Assembly: GCF_039729195.1 (NCBI RefSeq)
Contig: NZ_CP155796.1
Location: 4,216,001-4,280,000, forward strand
Direction of reading: 5' to 3'
Length of the DNA stretch: 64,000 nucleotides
Source: Mycobacterium sp. DL
Lineage (GTDB): Bacteria > Actinomycetota > Actinomycetes > Mycobacteriales > Mycobacteriaceae
Each line of letters starts with the position of its first letter. Positions within the stretch are counted from its first letter, which is position 1. Shown piece by piece: positions 9,903 to 17,651 of the stretch. A model generated the notes under the pieces. That model saw nothing but the letters and a program-made list of their open reading frames with translations. It ran no database searches and was not told where the DNA came from. A program made the position numbers and the translations under genes.

Positions 9903-10080
9903 CGACCCGTTCGCCGGGCATCCCCCAACACCTTTCGCGACTCAACTCTTTGGCACACCGTAGATGCGATCCTACGCCGCTGGTCCCGCGTGTCGGCAGC
10001 GTCGTCACCAGCCAGCCACTGCACCCATCAACTCAACTCATGGTGTCTGATCAACCCACGGTTTTGGTGACGCGGCCTCA

Positions 10081-10355
10081 CTGGGCGGCGACCTCCTCGG
10101 GGTCGGATGTGGGCGAAAATGGTCTGGACCGCCGCCGTCAGCGCCGGGGCGTGTTTAGCTGAGACCGCGGTGTGCAGTTTGCGCATGAAGTGCGCCCGGC
10201 GCCTACCCTTGCCCGAATGAGCTGGTGAACTGTTGTGCCAGAGCAGCTCTCAAACCGCTGTGGGCGTCGCGATGACCACATACACCCCAGACAGTCCCCG
10301 TGCTTTCAACGACGCGACGAACTCCCGCCAGAACTCGTAGGACTCAAGGTTGCCC
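10081..10355 (-). pseudogene. Remnant of an IS256/mutator-type transposase
   Basis: Read on the minus strand, the stretch encodes in broken frames ESYEFWREFVASLKARGLSG (about 10345-10285), then a degenerate part with an in-frame stop, then GRRRAHFMRKLHTAVSAKHA, then AVQTIFAHI followed after a one-base shift by DPEEVAAQ. These pieces match, in order, the catalytic region of IS256-family transposases (SExxWxxFLxxLxxRGL, then RCxxHFxRN, then TIFAQPD). Both ends of the element and its inverted repeats are missing, so it cannot move. It marks an old insertion. Confidence 0.72.
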
Positions 10356-10390
10356 ACGGCGGGACCAGCGCTTCAGGGGCGCCGTCGATG

Positions 10391-10682
10391 GACACCCCGG
10401 CAGCCGAACCTGCTGCAGAGACTGCGCAGCATCGTTTCCCTTCCAGCCGTTGGCGTCGCACCGACAAAGCGCGACTGCTGACGGAGGGCTTGCTTGTCGT
10501 CGGCGACGCGGTGTGCAGCTTCAACCCAATCTATGTGCAGGTATGACGGCGTGGCCGCGCTGGAAAGCTTGGCCGCTGAGAAACTCCCTGTCCTGGGGCG
10601 CAGTCGATCTCCGCGACAGTGTCTTAGCTAAGTTAGCTAACTCCGGAGCCAATCGGCCAGGCTTGGCAGCCGGCTGCAGGCG
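10391..10682 (+). pseudogene. C-terminal remnant of an FAD-dependent oxidoreductase
   Basis: The plus-strand translation gives QHRFPSSRWRRTDKARLLTE followed directly by GLLVVGDAVCSFNPIY, the conserved second FAD-binding segment (GDAxxxxNPxYGQGM) of geranylgeranyl-reductase/PHBH-like flavoproteins common in mycobacteria. Right after this the frame breaks: the next codons end in a stop (TGA at 10544), but another frame continues with GMT and then the expected VAALE-SLAAE-type helix. The N-terminal half, including the Rossmann motif, is absent. It abuts the transposase remnant, so the insertion probably truncated this gene. Confidence 0.7.
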
Positions 10683-10817
10683 GTGACCCCTAGCTGCCCG
10701 ATCACCAAACTCACGCACGAAACCTCCGGATCCAACGCCGTTGCGTCGATGCCACGCAAACACACGGGGCGGTGAAGCGACGAAGAACGGCTGCTCACTA
10801 CAGCCACGTCCCACGAC

Positions 10818-11435
10818 ATGGTGATATCGCTGTTGATCCGGCCCGGTAGCCACGCCATCGATGGCACCGCCATCGCCGTGCTGTGGCCACCAGACCGTGT
10901 CGGACACGAAGCGTCGGGCGCCGTCAATGACTGCGTCACGGTCGGCCAGGCGCGCAGCCCCGACCAAGACGTCGAGTTCGCAGTCCTGGTGTTGGAGGAG
11001 ATGGCCGTGCGCGCCCTCTCGCCGGGCACGAATGACCCCTACACCGCCGTCAACGCCCTCGACGACCTGGCGGCCGGCCTGGCACGGCTCGCGAGCCGAT
11101 CCTCGCCATCCCCGTACCGCTACGGCGACAACGGCCAGCTGCGCGTGGTGGCACCCCGCGTGGTGCTCACCGACCTGCTGGACAGGCTGTTCGACGCCAT
11201 GCGCGTCTACGCCGTCGCCCACCCCACGGTGCTCCGACGGACGCTCGAACTCGCCGAGCAGGTCGGTGCCGCCAGCTTGCAGCCCGCAGTCCTGGCCCGA
11301 CTCAGCGCCCACATCGGGCGCGTCATCGAGGCGTTCGAACGTAGCGCGCCCCAGACCTGCGATCTCGTCGAGCTACGTCGTCAAGCCGACGACGCGCCAC
11401 ACAGTTTGTCCTCGCTCAACGAAGCCGGGCGGTGA
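10818..11435 (+). pseudogene. Truncated DUF2254 membrane-protein gene (C-terminal domain only)
   Basis: 205 residues in an intact frame with the C-terminal soluble domain of DUF2254 proteins: start region VISLLIRPGSHAIDG, then SPDQDVEFAVLVLEEMAVRA and LSPGTNDPYTAVNALDDLA, which are the family hallmarks. Full-length members have roughly 400-450 residues with several N-terminal membrane helices; none are present here. The upstream 130 bases do not encode the missing part in any frame I can read. It sits among other gene fragments. It could still be translated from ATG 10818, but no good ribosome-binding site is visible. I treat it as a decayed gene; expression of a free C-terminal domain is the alternative. 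Confidence 0.65.
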
Positions 11436-11452
11436 CCCACGAACCCTCCATA

Positions 11453-11468
11453 CCCCGCTTCCGCGGGG
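11453..11468 (+). terminator. Short GC hairpin after the DUF2254 fragment
   Basis: CCCCGC (11453-11458), loop TTCC, GCGGGG (11463-11468). It lies 18 bases after the DUF2254 stop and has no U-tract, as is common for mycobacterial terminators. Confidence 0.4.
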
Positions 11469-11470
11469 CG

Positions 11471-11611
11471 ATGACCGAAGCTCACGAAACCGCCTCTGAC
11501 GTTAATCGCAAGGCGTACAACATGTTTCAGCAGTTTGAGAACATCTCAGCAGAAGATTCGATCAATTACATCCAGTCCTCAGCGTCCGCACAGGGGCTAG
11601 TGGTGCAGTAG
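11471..11611 (+). CDS. Possible small ORF, 46 residues, unrecognised
   Basis: ATG at 11471 opens a 46-residue frame ending TAG at 11609-11611. Base composition is visibly less GC-rich than the neighbours. The middle reads AYNMFQQFENISAEDSINYI, a helix-rich pattern that faintly recalls the C-terminal part of ANTAR RNA-binding domains but lacks enough conserved positions to claim one. It may be a remnant. The remaining bases up to 11870 hold no other recognisable feature apart from a GAAAGGAG ribosome-binding site for the next gene. Confidence 0.25.
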   Translation: MTEAHETASDVNRKAYNMFQQFENISAEDSINYIQSSASAQGLVVQ

Positions 11612-11870
11612 TTGTGGTACGCGGGTTGCCCGCTTTGGTGAAAACGAGGTCAACGTGATGTGACCCCGATGCCCCATGTCAATCCGCGCAGTGCATGAAC
11701 ACCCACTGCAGCTGGATGCGCGCACAGCATTGCACCCTACGAAAGTGCGGCGCGCTGGTGGATTTCGCCGGCGCGACTCACGATCGATGGGATCGCTACT
11801 CAAGCAGTGAGGCAATCGCCGGTTAGGTAACTGAACGACGGGACCACGAGAGACTCGAAAGGAGCAGGTA

Positions 11871-12392
11871 ATGGTTGAACAAGTAACGCAGGCGGCTTCG
11901 ACGGTGCCACCGCAGGAGCCCCCACGGCAGATTGTCAGCAATTTCACCCAGTACCGCGATGCCGAACACGCGGTCGACCGACTCGCCAGTCAGCAGTTCG
12001 ATATTGAACGAATCGCCATCATCGGATCAGAGCTACAAGTTGTCGAAGAGGTCAAAGGCCGGCTGAACTACGGCGTGGCCGCCGCGCGAGGCGCGGCCGC
12101 CGGCGCGCTAGCGGGCGCCTTGATCGGCTGGGTTCTAGGTCTGTTCGACCTGCTCCAACCCATCATCACCGGGCTCGTCTTGGCCCTGTACGGAGTCGTG
12201 TTCGGCGCCGCGGTGGGCGCCGCGGTGGGTCTTATGCTTCATGCGTTGCGGGGCGGTCGCCGCGCCTTCCAAGCCTCCAGCGCGCTGCGGCCCCGGCACT
12301 ATGACGTCGTTGCGGATGCGGCCGTGGTCGAACGTGCCCGCCAGTTGCTCGACGCGCACGACACTCCGCCTCTTCAGCGAGAAGCTGGATGA
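11871..12392 (+). CDS. YflT-like general stress protein with glycine-zipper membrane segment
   Basis: 173 residues. Residues about 20-65 resemble the YflT (general stress protein 17M) fold, with FTQYRDAEHAVDRLASQQFD followed by IERIAIIGSELQVVEEV. Residues about 70-125 are two Ala/Gly-rich hydrophobic stretches (ARGAAAGALAGALIGWVLGL and GVVFGAAVGAAVGLMLHAL), consistent with membrane insertion. The C-terminus is a short soluble repeat-like segment (RPRHYDVVADAAVVERARQL). A strong AAAGGAG site precedes the ATG. Its stop overlaps the next gene's ATG (ATGA), so the pair is translationally coupled. In mycobacteria this class is often stress-induced; the molecular function is unknown. A C-terminal remnant of a paralogue lies at 14747-14878. 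Confidence 0.7.
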   Translation: MVEQVTQAASTVPPQEPPRQIVSNFTQYRDAEHAVDRLASQQFDIERIAIIGSELQVVEEVKGRLNYGVAAARGAAAGALAGALIGWVLGLFDLLQPIITGLVLALYGVVFGAAVGAAVGLMLHALRGGRRAFQASSALRPRHYDVVADAAVVERARQLLDAHDTPPLQREAG

Positions 12393-13441
12393 CGTCGGAA
12401 ACGCATACCAGGCGCGCCGGAATCCCGGTGGTGGTCGCGGTGGTGACGCTCGTGTTGTCCGCGTGCGCCAATCCGCCGGATCAGGCGAGCGACCCGTCGA
12501 CCACGAGCGCAACCGCTACGACCACTGCGGTGGCCGAGGAGTCGTCGGCTGCGCCGGGCTTTGTCGAGGTGGTCGAACGGGTCAGCCCCAGTGTCGTTAC
12601 CGTGCTGACCGACGGCGGTCAGGGCAGTGGTGTGGTGTTGCGGCCCGACGTCGTCGTCACCAACGCCCACGTGGTCGGTCAACAACGCAAGGTGTCGATC
12701 GTCCTCGCCGACGGCACACGATCGCCCGGGGAGGTGCTCGGCACCGACGAGGTGACCAATGTCGCGGTGGTGCGCACCGAGCGTGGTGATCTACCGGTAG
12801 CGGAGTTCCGCGAGGATCTCCCGCGCCCAGGCGAACGGGTTCTGGCCATCGGCAGCCCGTTGGGCTTTCAGAATTCGGTGAGCGCCGGCATCATTTCCGG
12901 TCTGCACCGCGATGTCCCGGGCTCGGCCGCGCAGACGTACTCACTCGTTGACCTCATTCAAACCGACGCATCGATTTCACCGGGCAACTCCGGCGGTGCG
13001 CTGCTGGATACGCAGGGGCGGGTGGTCGGCATCAACGAGGCCTACATCCCGCCCGCGGCCGGAGCGGTATCCATCGGGTTCGCGATACCCACCGCCACCG
13101 TGCTGGACGTGGCCGAGCAACTGTTGGCCGATGGCACGGCCACCCATCCTTACTTGGGTGTTTCTGCTGGACGGCTCACCGACCCGATACGACAGCGACT
13201 CGACGTTCAGGTCGATCGGGGTGCGGTCGCACTCTTGGTCGACGACGGCGCACCGGCCGCCCGCGCGGGGGTCAAGTCGGGCGATGTCATCGTGGAAATG
13301 GCCGGTCAGTCGGTCGGCAGCGTCGAGGACCTGTTGAGCGCGTTACGCCAGACACGACCCGGGCAGCAGGTTGCCCTGGTTTTCGTTCGCGGTGATCAGC
13401 GCCAGCAAGTAGAAGTCACGATCGGATCCCGGCCCACCTGA
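12389..13441 (+). CDS. HtrA-like trypsin/PDZ lipoprotein with altered catalytic triad
   Basis: 350 residues. A lipobox (L-S-A-C, Cys26) after a hydrophobic leader predicts a lipid-anchored exported protein. The trypsin-like domain spans about 60-240, with His94 (VVTNAHVVG) and nucleophile Ser201 in SISPGNSGGAL. The position of the usual catalytic Asp (D in TDIAVL-type motifs) is Asn124 (EVTNVAVVR). A PDZ domain lies at about 255-345, with carboxylate-binding loop YLGV and the GAPAARAGVKSGDVI segment. Family members (HtrA, PepD) degrade or chaperone damaged envelope proteins. With Asp replaced, activity may be weak or chaperone-only. It is co-transcribed with the upstream YflT-like gene (4-base overlap), suggesting an envelope-stress role. 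Confidence 0.85.
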   Translation: MTSETHTRRAGIPVVVAVVTLVLSACANPPDQASDPSTTSATATTTAVAEESSAAPGFVEVVERVSPSVVTVLTDGGQGSGVVLRPDVVVTNAHVVGQQRKVSIVLADGTRSPGEVLGTDEVTNVAVVRTERGDLPVAEFREDLPRPGERVLAIGSPLGFQNSVSAGIISGLHRDVPGSAAQTYSLVDLIQTDASISPGNSGGALLDTQGRVVGINEAYIPPAAGAVSIGFAIPTATVLDVAEQLLADGTATHPYLGVSAGRLTDPIRQRLDVQVDRGAVALLVDDGAPAARAGVKSGDVIVEMAGQSVGSVEDLLSALRQTRPGQQVALVFVRGDQRQQVEVTIGSRPT

Positions 13442-13518
13442 CTGCGGATGGCTGACCGGGATGGGACTACCGACGCTCAGCGCACCATAACGTCAACGAA
13501 CGTTAGGAGGATTTGGCT

Positions 13519-13680
13519 GTGCAGGCACTCACGGTGACGCCCCGCCGTCCGGGCACGGTTGCGGTGTCCCAGCTTCCCGAGCCCGTCGGCGCCGACGACG
13601 AGCTGCTGGTCGAGGTGCATGGCAATTGGGTTGTGCGGCAACGAGAGTGAGATCGCCGCGGGACCACCCGGGGAGCCCTG
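13519..13680 (+). pseudogene. 5' remnant of a glucose 1-dehydrogenase-type MDR gene
   Basis: From a GTG at 13519, behind a good AGGAGG site, the frame reads VQALTVTPRRPGTVAVSQLP then EPVGADDELLVEV, the N-terminus of the zinc-type glucose/alcohol dehydrogenase family. After about 34 codons the frame shifts: the continuing family sequence (AIGLCGNESEIAAG, equivalent to GVCGTDxEIxxG) is found one frame over, and the gene ends a few codons later with no Rossmann domain. Frameshift plus large 3' deletion means a dead gene. Confidence 0.7.
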
Positions 13681-13712
13681 ACATGTCCACCCAATGAAAA
13701 TGGAGGCACATC

Positions 13713-14210
13713 GTGTTCACCAAACTCGCCGACACGGTCGCCAACGGTGGCGCGTGCCTACTGCGATTCCGCCCGCTCGTGCGCGCTCCGGTCTGGATAT
13801 ACAAGGCCCGCGCCGGGGCACTACTGGGCTCACGGATACTGATGCTCGAACACATCGGTCGCAAATCCGGTGCACCCCGCTATGTCGTGCTGGAGGCCTT
13901 CGACCATCCCACGCCCGATACCTACGTCGTCCCTTCCGGTTTCGGCGAGAAAGCGCAATGGTTCCGCAACGTCAAGGCCAACCCGCGGGTGCGGGTCTAC
14001 ATTCGCAGCCACGCGCCGGTCCCTGCCACCGCACGGGTCCTCGAACAGCACGAAGCAGACCGCGCGCTCGCCGCGTACATCCGTCGACATCCGCGCGCGT
14101 GGGCACGGTTCAAGTCCGTGATCGAGGCAACCCTCGGCAGCAGAATCAGTGACACCAACACCGCGCTGCCGTTAGTCGAGTTGCGCCTCGAACCGGCGAG
14201 GCGGAAATGA
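13713..14210 (+). CDS. F420/deazaflavin-dependent nitroreductase-family protein (Ddn-like)
   Basis: 165 residues of the split beta-barrel FDOR/Ddn family, small enzymes or binding proteins that use reduced deazaflavin F420 for quinone or nitro reduction. Recognisable pieces are LMLEHIGRKSGAPRYVVLEA, the G-R-[KR]-[ST]-G motif that contacts the F420 phosphate/lactyl tail, followed by YVVPSGFGEKAQWFRNVKA and NPRVRVYI, which are standard for the family. Length is typical (140-170). An ATGA overlap at 14207 leads into a 77-codon ORF with no recognisable fold that I do not call. The substrate cannot be deduced. Confidence 0.85.
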   Translation: MFTKLADTVANGGACLLRFRPLVRAPVWIYKARAGALLGSRILMLEHIGRKSGAPRYVVLEAFDHPTPDTYVVPSGFGEKAQWFRNVKANPRVRVYIRSHAPVPATARVLEQHEADRALAAYIRRHPRAWARFKSVIEATLGSRISDTNTALPLVELRLEPARRK

Positions 14211-14446
14211 CGACGCACCAAAAATCTACCGAACTCTCCCCGACTTCAGCGCCAGGTGTGTCGTCGGCGTCGCAGTGGGCTGCGTGGTGGATTGCTCTAT
14301 CGGCGGGAGTTCGTCCTAGAGGCTCACCCGCAGCCCGAGACGACGGTGGCCGCCAAAGCGCCATCGCGTTGACCAGTAACCGTCAGGTCGGTTCGCGCGT
14401 TCTGAGGTCAAGATGGAGGAAGAACATCCGGCTCGAATAGGAAGGA

Positions 14447-14695
14447 ATGATGACCACATATCTGAACGGCTCGGAATCGGTGGACAATGTTGCCCAACGG
14501 CTGATGGCAGAATTCGACGGGATCCTGCCAAAGCGGCAGGTGGCCGGCACCGTGCTGCAGGCGGTCGCCGACCTTGACGGGCAGGTGCCACCTGGCGCCT
14601 TACCCCAGATGCTGCACCAGCTCGCTCAGCAGCGGCTGTACAGCTCGATCCCAGAGGTGTGGCCCATATCAGCCACCCCGGCTGACCGGCGCTGA
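14447..14695 (+). CDS. Small three-helix-bundle dimerisation-type protein
   Basis: 82 residues with AGGAAGGA immediately before tandem ATGs at 14447 and 14450. Residues 10-65 (VDNVAQRLMAEFDGILPKRQ, then VAGTVLQAVADLDG and MLHQLAQQRL) match the pattern of short mycobacterial proteins annotated as three-helix bundle dimerisation domain: an amphipathic helix, a P-x-x-V/Q turn, a second helix with AxAxL, and a terminal R/Q-x-R-L helix. The function of that family is not known. The last 15 residues look unstructured. The following DNA is decayed, so the C-terminus could be altered. Confidence 0.55.
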   Translation: MMTTYLNGSESVDNVAQRLMAEFDGILPKRQVAGTVLQAVADLDGQVPPGALPQMLHQLAQQRLYSSIPEVWPISATPADRR

Positions 14696-14746
14696 TCTCA
14701 TCCCCTCGACCATTCGGGCTGGCGACCACTCGCAATCGCTACCAGG

Positions 14747-14878
14747 GTGGTGTTCGGGTGCGCTGCGCACTGGGCCACGCGCGGTCGACGCGATTTCTCC
14801 ACCGTGCAGACCCTCGAAGCCCAGCGCTACGACGTCTACGTCGCCGCCGAGCATGCCGTCAAGGCAGCCGCTGCCTGA
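14747..14878 (+). pseudogene. C-terminal remnant of a YflT-like protein
   Basis: Frame 14747-14878 ends HWATRGRRDFSTVQTLEAQR followed by YDVYVAAEHA and a stop. This aligns with the end of the intact YflT-like protein at 11871 (HALRGGRRAFQASSALRPRH, then YDVVADAA). The glycine-zipper and N-terminal domain are missing. It is the tail of a lost paralogue, another sign of deletion in this region. Confidence 0.55.
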
Positions 14879-15408
14879 AATCCGCAACTACCGACCAACA
14901 ACCCTCACATGGGCTTTACAACTAGGAACGATTGGCGCCGACATGTTCGACGGTCGGAAGTCGAGACAGGCAGTTGAGGAATCCGATAAGTAACTCAGGG
15001 CCGCACAGCCGCCAATGCTGAATGCGTGGCGATTCGTGACACTGAGCGGCGCTCTCGTGGTGTTCGAACAATGACCTCGTCAGCGGTTCCGAGCGCCGAT
15101 GACCACCCGGCATGGCCTTCACGCTTACCGCACGGCCACTTCCCGGTTGCGCCAGTCAAGCCGCGATGACGACGATCGATGTCGACACCTGTCGAATGGG
15201 CGAGTGAACGCCGGGACCGTGGCGCCGCAATGCGACACCACAGCAGGAGGCTGGCACGTTGGTGTGCGGGTTCACGCAGAGCCGACCGACGGTCGCGTGG
15301 AGTACCGATGCCGACCTGATGCTCAGCGAGGTGCAGTCAGGCCCGCAGGGGCCGAACATGGTCCAGCTGTACAACTGGTGGGCGTCGCACTCCTGAGTCC
15401 CCGACCGA
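14879..15408. other. Decayed intergenic DNA with a C-terminal gene remnant
   Basis: 530 bases with no intact gene. The plus frame 15262-15396 reads LVCGFTQSRPTVAWSTDADL then LMLSEVQSGPQGPN and ends NWWASHS, which has the composition and abrupt end of a protein C-terminus, but no start or N-terminal part is present upstream and I do not recognise the family. Nothing else was found. Confidence 0.4.
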
Positions 15409-16296
15409 TCAGGCAGCCGGGGCAGGAGCCACGACGGTGGTCGTGGGGGTAGGACCAGCAGGTGCAGGCGTGCCCGCACTGTCCTCGGCAATCGGTGTGC
15501 CCGAGCTGCCTTCCGGGGCCACCGCGGCGGGGACCGGTGCAGGGCTTGCTTCCGCTGCCGGGCCGGCGCCTTCGGGCAGCGGGGTGCCCGAGCTGCCTTC
15601 CGGTAGCGGCGTTCCCGAGCTGCCTTCGGGCAGTGGTGTTCCCGAGCTCCCCGCCGGTGCGGGTGTGGCCGTGGCTGCGGTCGGCGCCGGGGTCGCCGCA
15701 GCAGGCTCCGCTCCCGGGGTCGGGGTCGGGGTGGCGGGAGTCGCGGTCTCGGCAGCATCGCTGGAATCCGAGGGGCTGGCATAGACCTGTGCCGGCGACG
15801 AGCCGGCGGCGGAATCGGTGGCCGGGGCAGGCGGTGGCTCGACCCAGAGCAGGAGATCGGTTCCCCCGGCGTTGTAGACGACGCTGTCGGGCTGCTCGCC
15901 GGTGACGTCGAAATAGATCTTGCCCGTGGTCTTCTCGCCTTGCGGCAGCGTCGACGGATTGACGCCCTGAGGTGTGGCCACACCGAACAGCACACGGTAG
16001 GTCTCACCATTGCCGGCCCTGGCGTTCAGGTTGGACACGATGGGTGTCGCCGATCCGGCGATCGCCTCGTCGGTGGCGGTGGCTTCCCACAGTGTGCCCG
16101 CGGCCTGGTAGGGGATCGTGTCGGTGCTCGGCTTCAGGCCGGTGACGGTCCAGTGCTGGATGACGTTGCCGTCAACGAGTTCGGCGGGCTGGCCCAGATA
16201 CTCGACCTCGGTCTCGGCCGATGCCGACGGTGCCGAGACGCCGATGGCGGCTGCAGCGGCGACCGACAGAGCGCCGAGCGCAGGCTTGATCTTCAC
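15409..16296 (-). CDS. MPT63-like (DUF1942) secreted protein with repetitive Pro/Thr-rich tail
   Basis: 295 residues from GTG 16296, chosen because GGGAGGAA lies just upstream and the signal peptide starts there (KIKPALGALSVAAAAAIGVS, then a cleavage site at about SASA). The mature part to about residue 150 matches the MPT63/DUF1942 immunoglobulin-like beta-sandwich: YLGQPAELVDGNVIQHWTV, then GTLWEATATDEAIAG and GKIYFDVTGE. M. tuberculosis MPT63 ends there; here another 130 residues follow, rich in Ala/Pro/Thr/Ser. They include near-perfect tandem copies of a nine-residue unit GSSGTPLPE and two diverged copies nearer the C-terminus. The protein is presumably exported by Sec; the role of MPT63 itself is unknown. 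Monocistronic, reading away from the sugar cluster. Confidence 0.82.
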   Translation of the reverse strand: MKIKPALGALSVAAAAAIGVSAPSASAETEVEYLGQPAELVDGNVIQHWTVTGLKPSTDTIPYQAAGTLWEATATDEAIAGSATPIVSNLNARAGNGETYRVLFGVATPQGVNPSTLPQGEKTTGKIYFDVTGEQPDSVVYNAGGTDLLLWVEPPPAPATDSAAGSSPAQVYASPSDSSDAAETATPATPTPTPGAEPAAATPAPTAATATPAPAGSSGTPLPEGSSGTPLPEGSSGTPLPEGAGPAAEASPAPVPAAVAPEGSSGTPIAEDSAGTPAPAGPTPTTTVVAPAPAA

Positions 16297-16862
16297 GTGA
16301 TTCCTCCCGGATGCGTCAGAGCGAGCAGCGAGGTGTTCCCCCGCGAAAAAATAACAAATGGCTGACAGCCGTCGACCCACTACCTCACGCCGAAGTGCCA
16401 GGTGAGCGACGCGACCAGGCAGTCACTTCTCAGACGCGGACGCTGCGCCCGTCCACCCTCACATTTGCCATCGGTGACGGCCACGGTCGACCGGTGGATC
16501 CATCTTCGAGTGGGTAGGTGATCGTTCCCGGAACTGGCGTTTGTTGTTGCCAAAATCGGCGATTCAGCACACATATGAGATCGGGCAAGCTCGCTCGATT
16601 TCGAGTTAGGTGACCGAAGGATGCCGCTTGACGCGGTCATTTGCCTCGATCCGGGCCTCCCGGCCCTCGGCTCGCCGTACGGAGTGTGACGTAGGGAACA
16701 ATCGCCATAGTTTTGCTGAATCTGTGTTGCCAGGTGAAAGTGCGAGTGATAGTTTCGCCACAACCAGCAGTTGCAGGATCCTCAGGTCGTCTCGGCAGTC
16801 GACAGAACAAAATTTGCGGGGCGCGTGGGGGCGGAACACATCATCTGTGCGAGGAGCCAAGC
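16297..16862. promoter_or_regulatory. Divergent intergenic region between MPT63-like gene and sugar cassette
   Basis: 566 bases separating two divergently transcribed units, so both promoters should lie here. GAGGAG sits before the ATG at 16863 and GGGAGGAA before the GTG at 16296. No inverted repeat, operator or small gene was recognised. Confidence 0.45.
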
Positions 16863-17651
16863 ATGAAGGTCGTTCTCTTTTGTGGCGGATACGGCATGCG
16901 GATGCGTACCGCCGAGGGTGACGTCATACCCAAGCCGCTCCAGATGGTGGGGCCGCGGCCGCTGCTGTGGCACGTCATGCAGTACTACGCACACCACGGC
17001 CACAAGGAGTTCATCCTCTGCCTCGGGTACGGCGCCGAGAAGATCAAGGACTACTTCCTCAACTACAGCGAGACGCTGTCCAACGACTTCATGCTGACCG
17101 GGGGCAAGGTCCACCTGATGGGTTCCGACATCGCCGATTGGACCATCACCTTCGCCGACACGGGTATGGAGTCGCCGATCGGTGAACGCCTGCGGCGGGT
17201 GCGCAAGTACCTCGGCTCCGACCCGTATTTCCTCGCCAACTACGCCGACGTACTCACCGATGCTCCTCTCGACGAGATGATCGAGCGCACCATCTCCACC
17301 GAGGCGCTCGCGTCCATGCTCGTCGTGCCCCCGCAGTCGTCCTTCCATTGCGTCAACGTTGCATCGACGGGCGAGGTCAAAGAGGTGATGCCGCTGACCG
17401 ACATCTCCGTCGGGGTCAACGGCGGGTACTTCGTCCTGCACCAGGACGTCATCGATCTGATCCCCGAGAACGGTGACCTGGTCGGCGACGCCTGCGAATC
17501 GCTGGCCGGGACAGGCAAGTTGATCGGGCACCGCCATGACGGGTTCTGGAAGCCGGCGGACACCTTCAAGGAACGGGCCGAGCTGGACAGCGACTACAAC
17601 AACGGAATCCGCCCCTGGGCGCTGTGGGAATCGGACAGGGCGGTGGCGTGA
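16863..17651 (+). CDS. Sugar-1-phosphate nucleotidyltransferase (RfbF-like cytidylyltransferase)
   Basis: 262 residues of the nucleotidyltransferase fold. The N-terminal nucleotide-binding loop is LFCGGYGMRMR, followed by the sugar-phosphate segment IPKPLQMVGPRPLLWHVM. The pattern HHGHKEFILCLGYGAEKIKD and NYSETLSNDF closely resembles RfbF (glucose-1-phosphate cytidylyltransferase, about 257 residues), so a CDP- rather than dTDP-sugar is likely, though base specificity cannot be proven by eye. ATG 16863 is preceded by GAGGAG; the upstream in-frame extension to 16713 has no site and no conservation. It is the first gene of a coupled operon and its TGA overlaps the next gene's GTG. It should activate the hexose-1-phosphate that the downstream enzymes modify. 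Confidence 0.85.
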   Translation: MKVVLFCGGYGMRMRTAEGDVIPKPLQMVGPRPLLWHVMQYYAHHGHKEFILCLGYGAEKIKDYFLNYSETLSNDFMLTGGKVHLMGSDIADWTITFADTGMESPIGERLRRVRKYLGSDPYFLANYADVLTDAPLDEMIERTISTEALASMLVVPPQSSFHCVNVASTGEVKEVMPLTDISVGVNGGYFVLHQDVIDLIPENGDLVGDACESLAGTGKLIGHRHDGFWKPADTFKERAELDSDYNNGIRPWALWESDRAVA

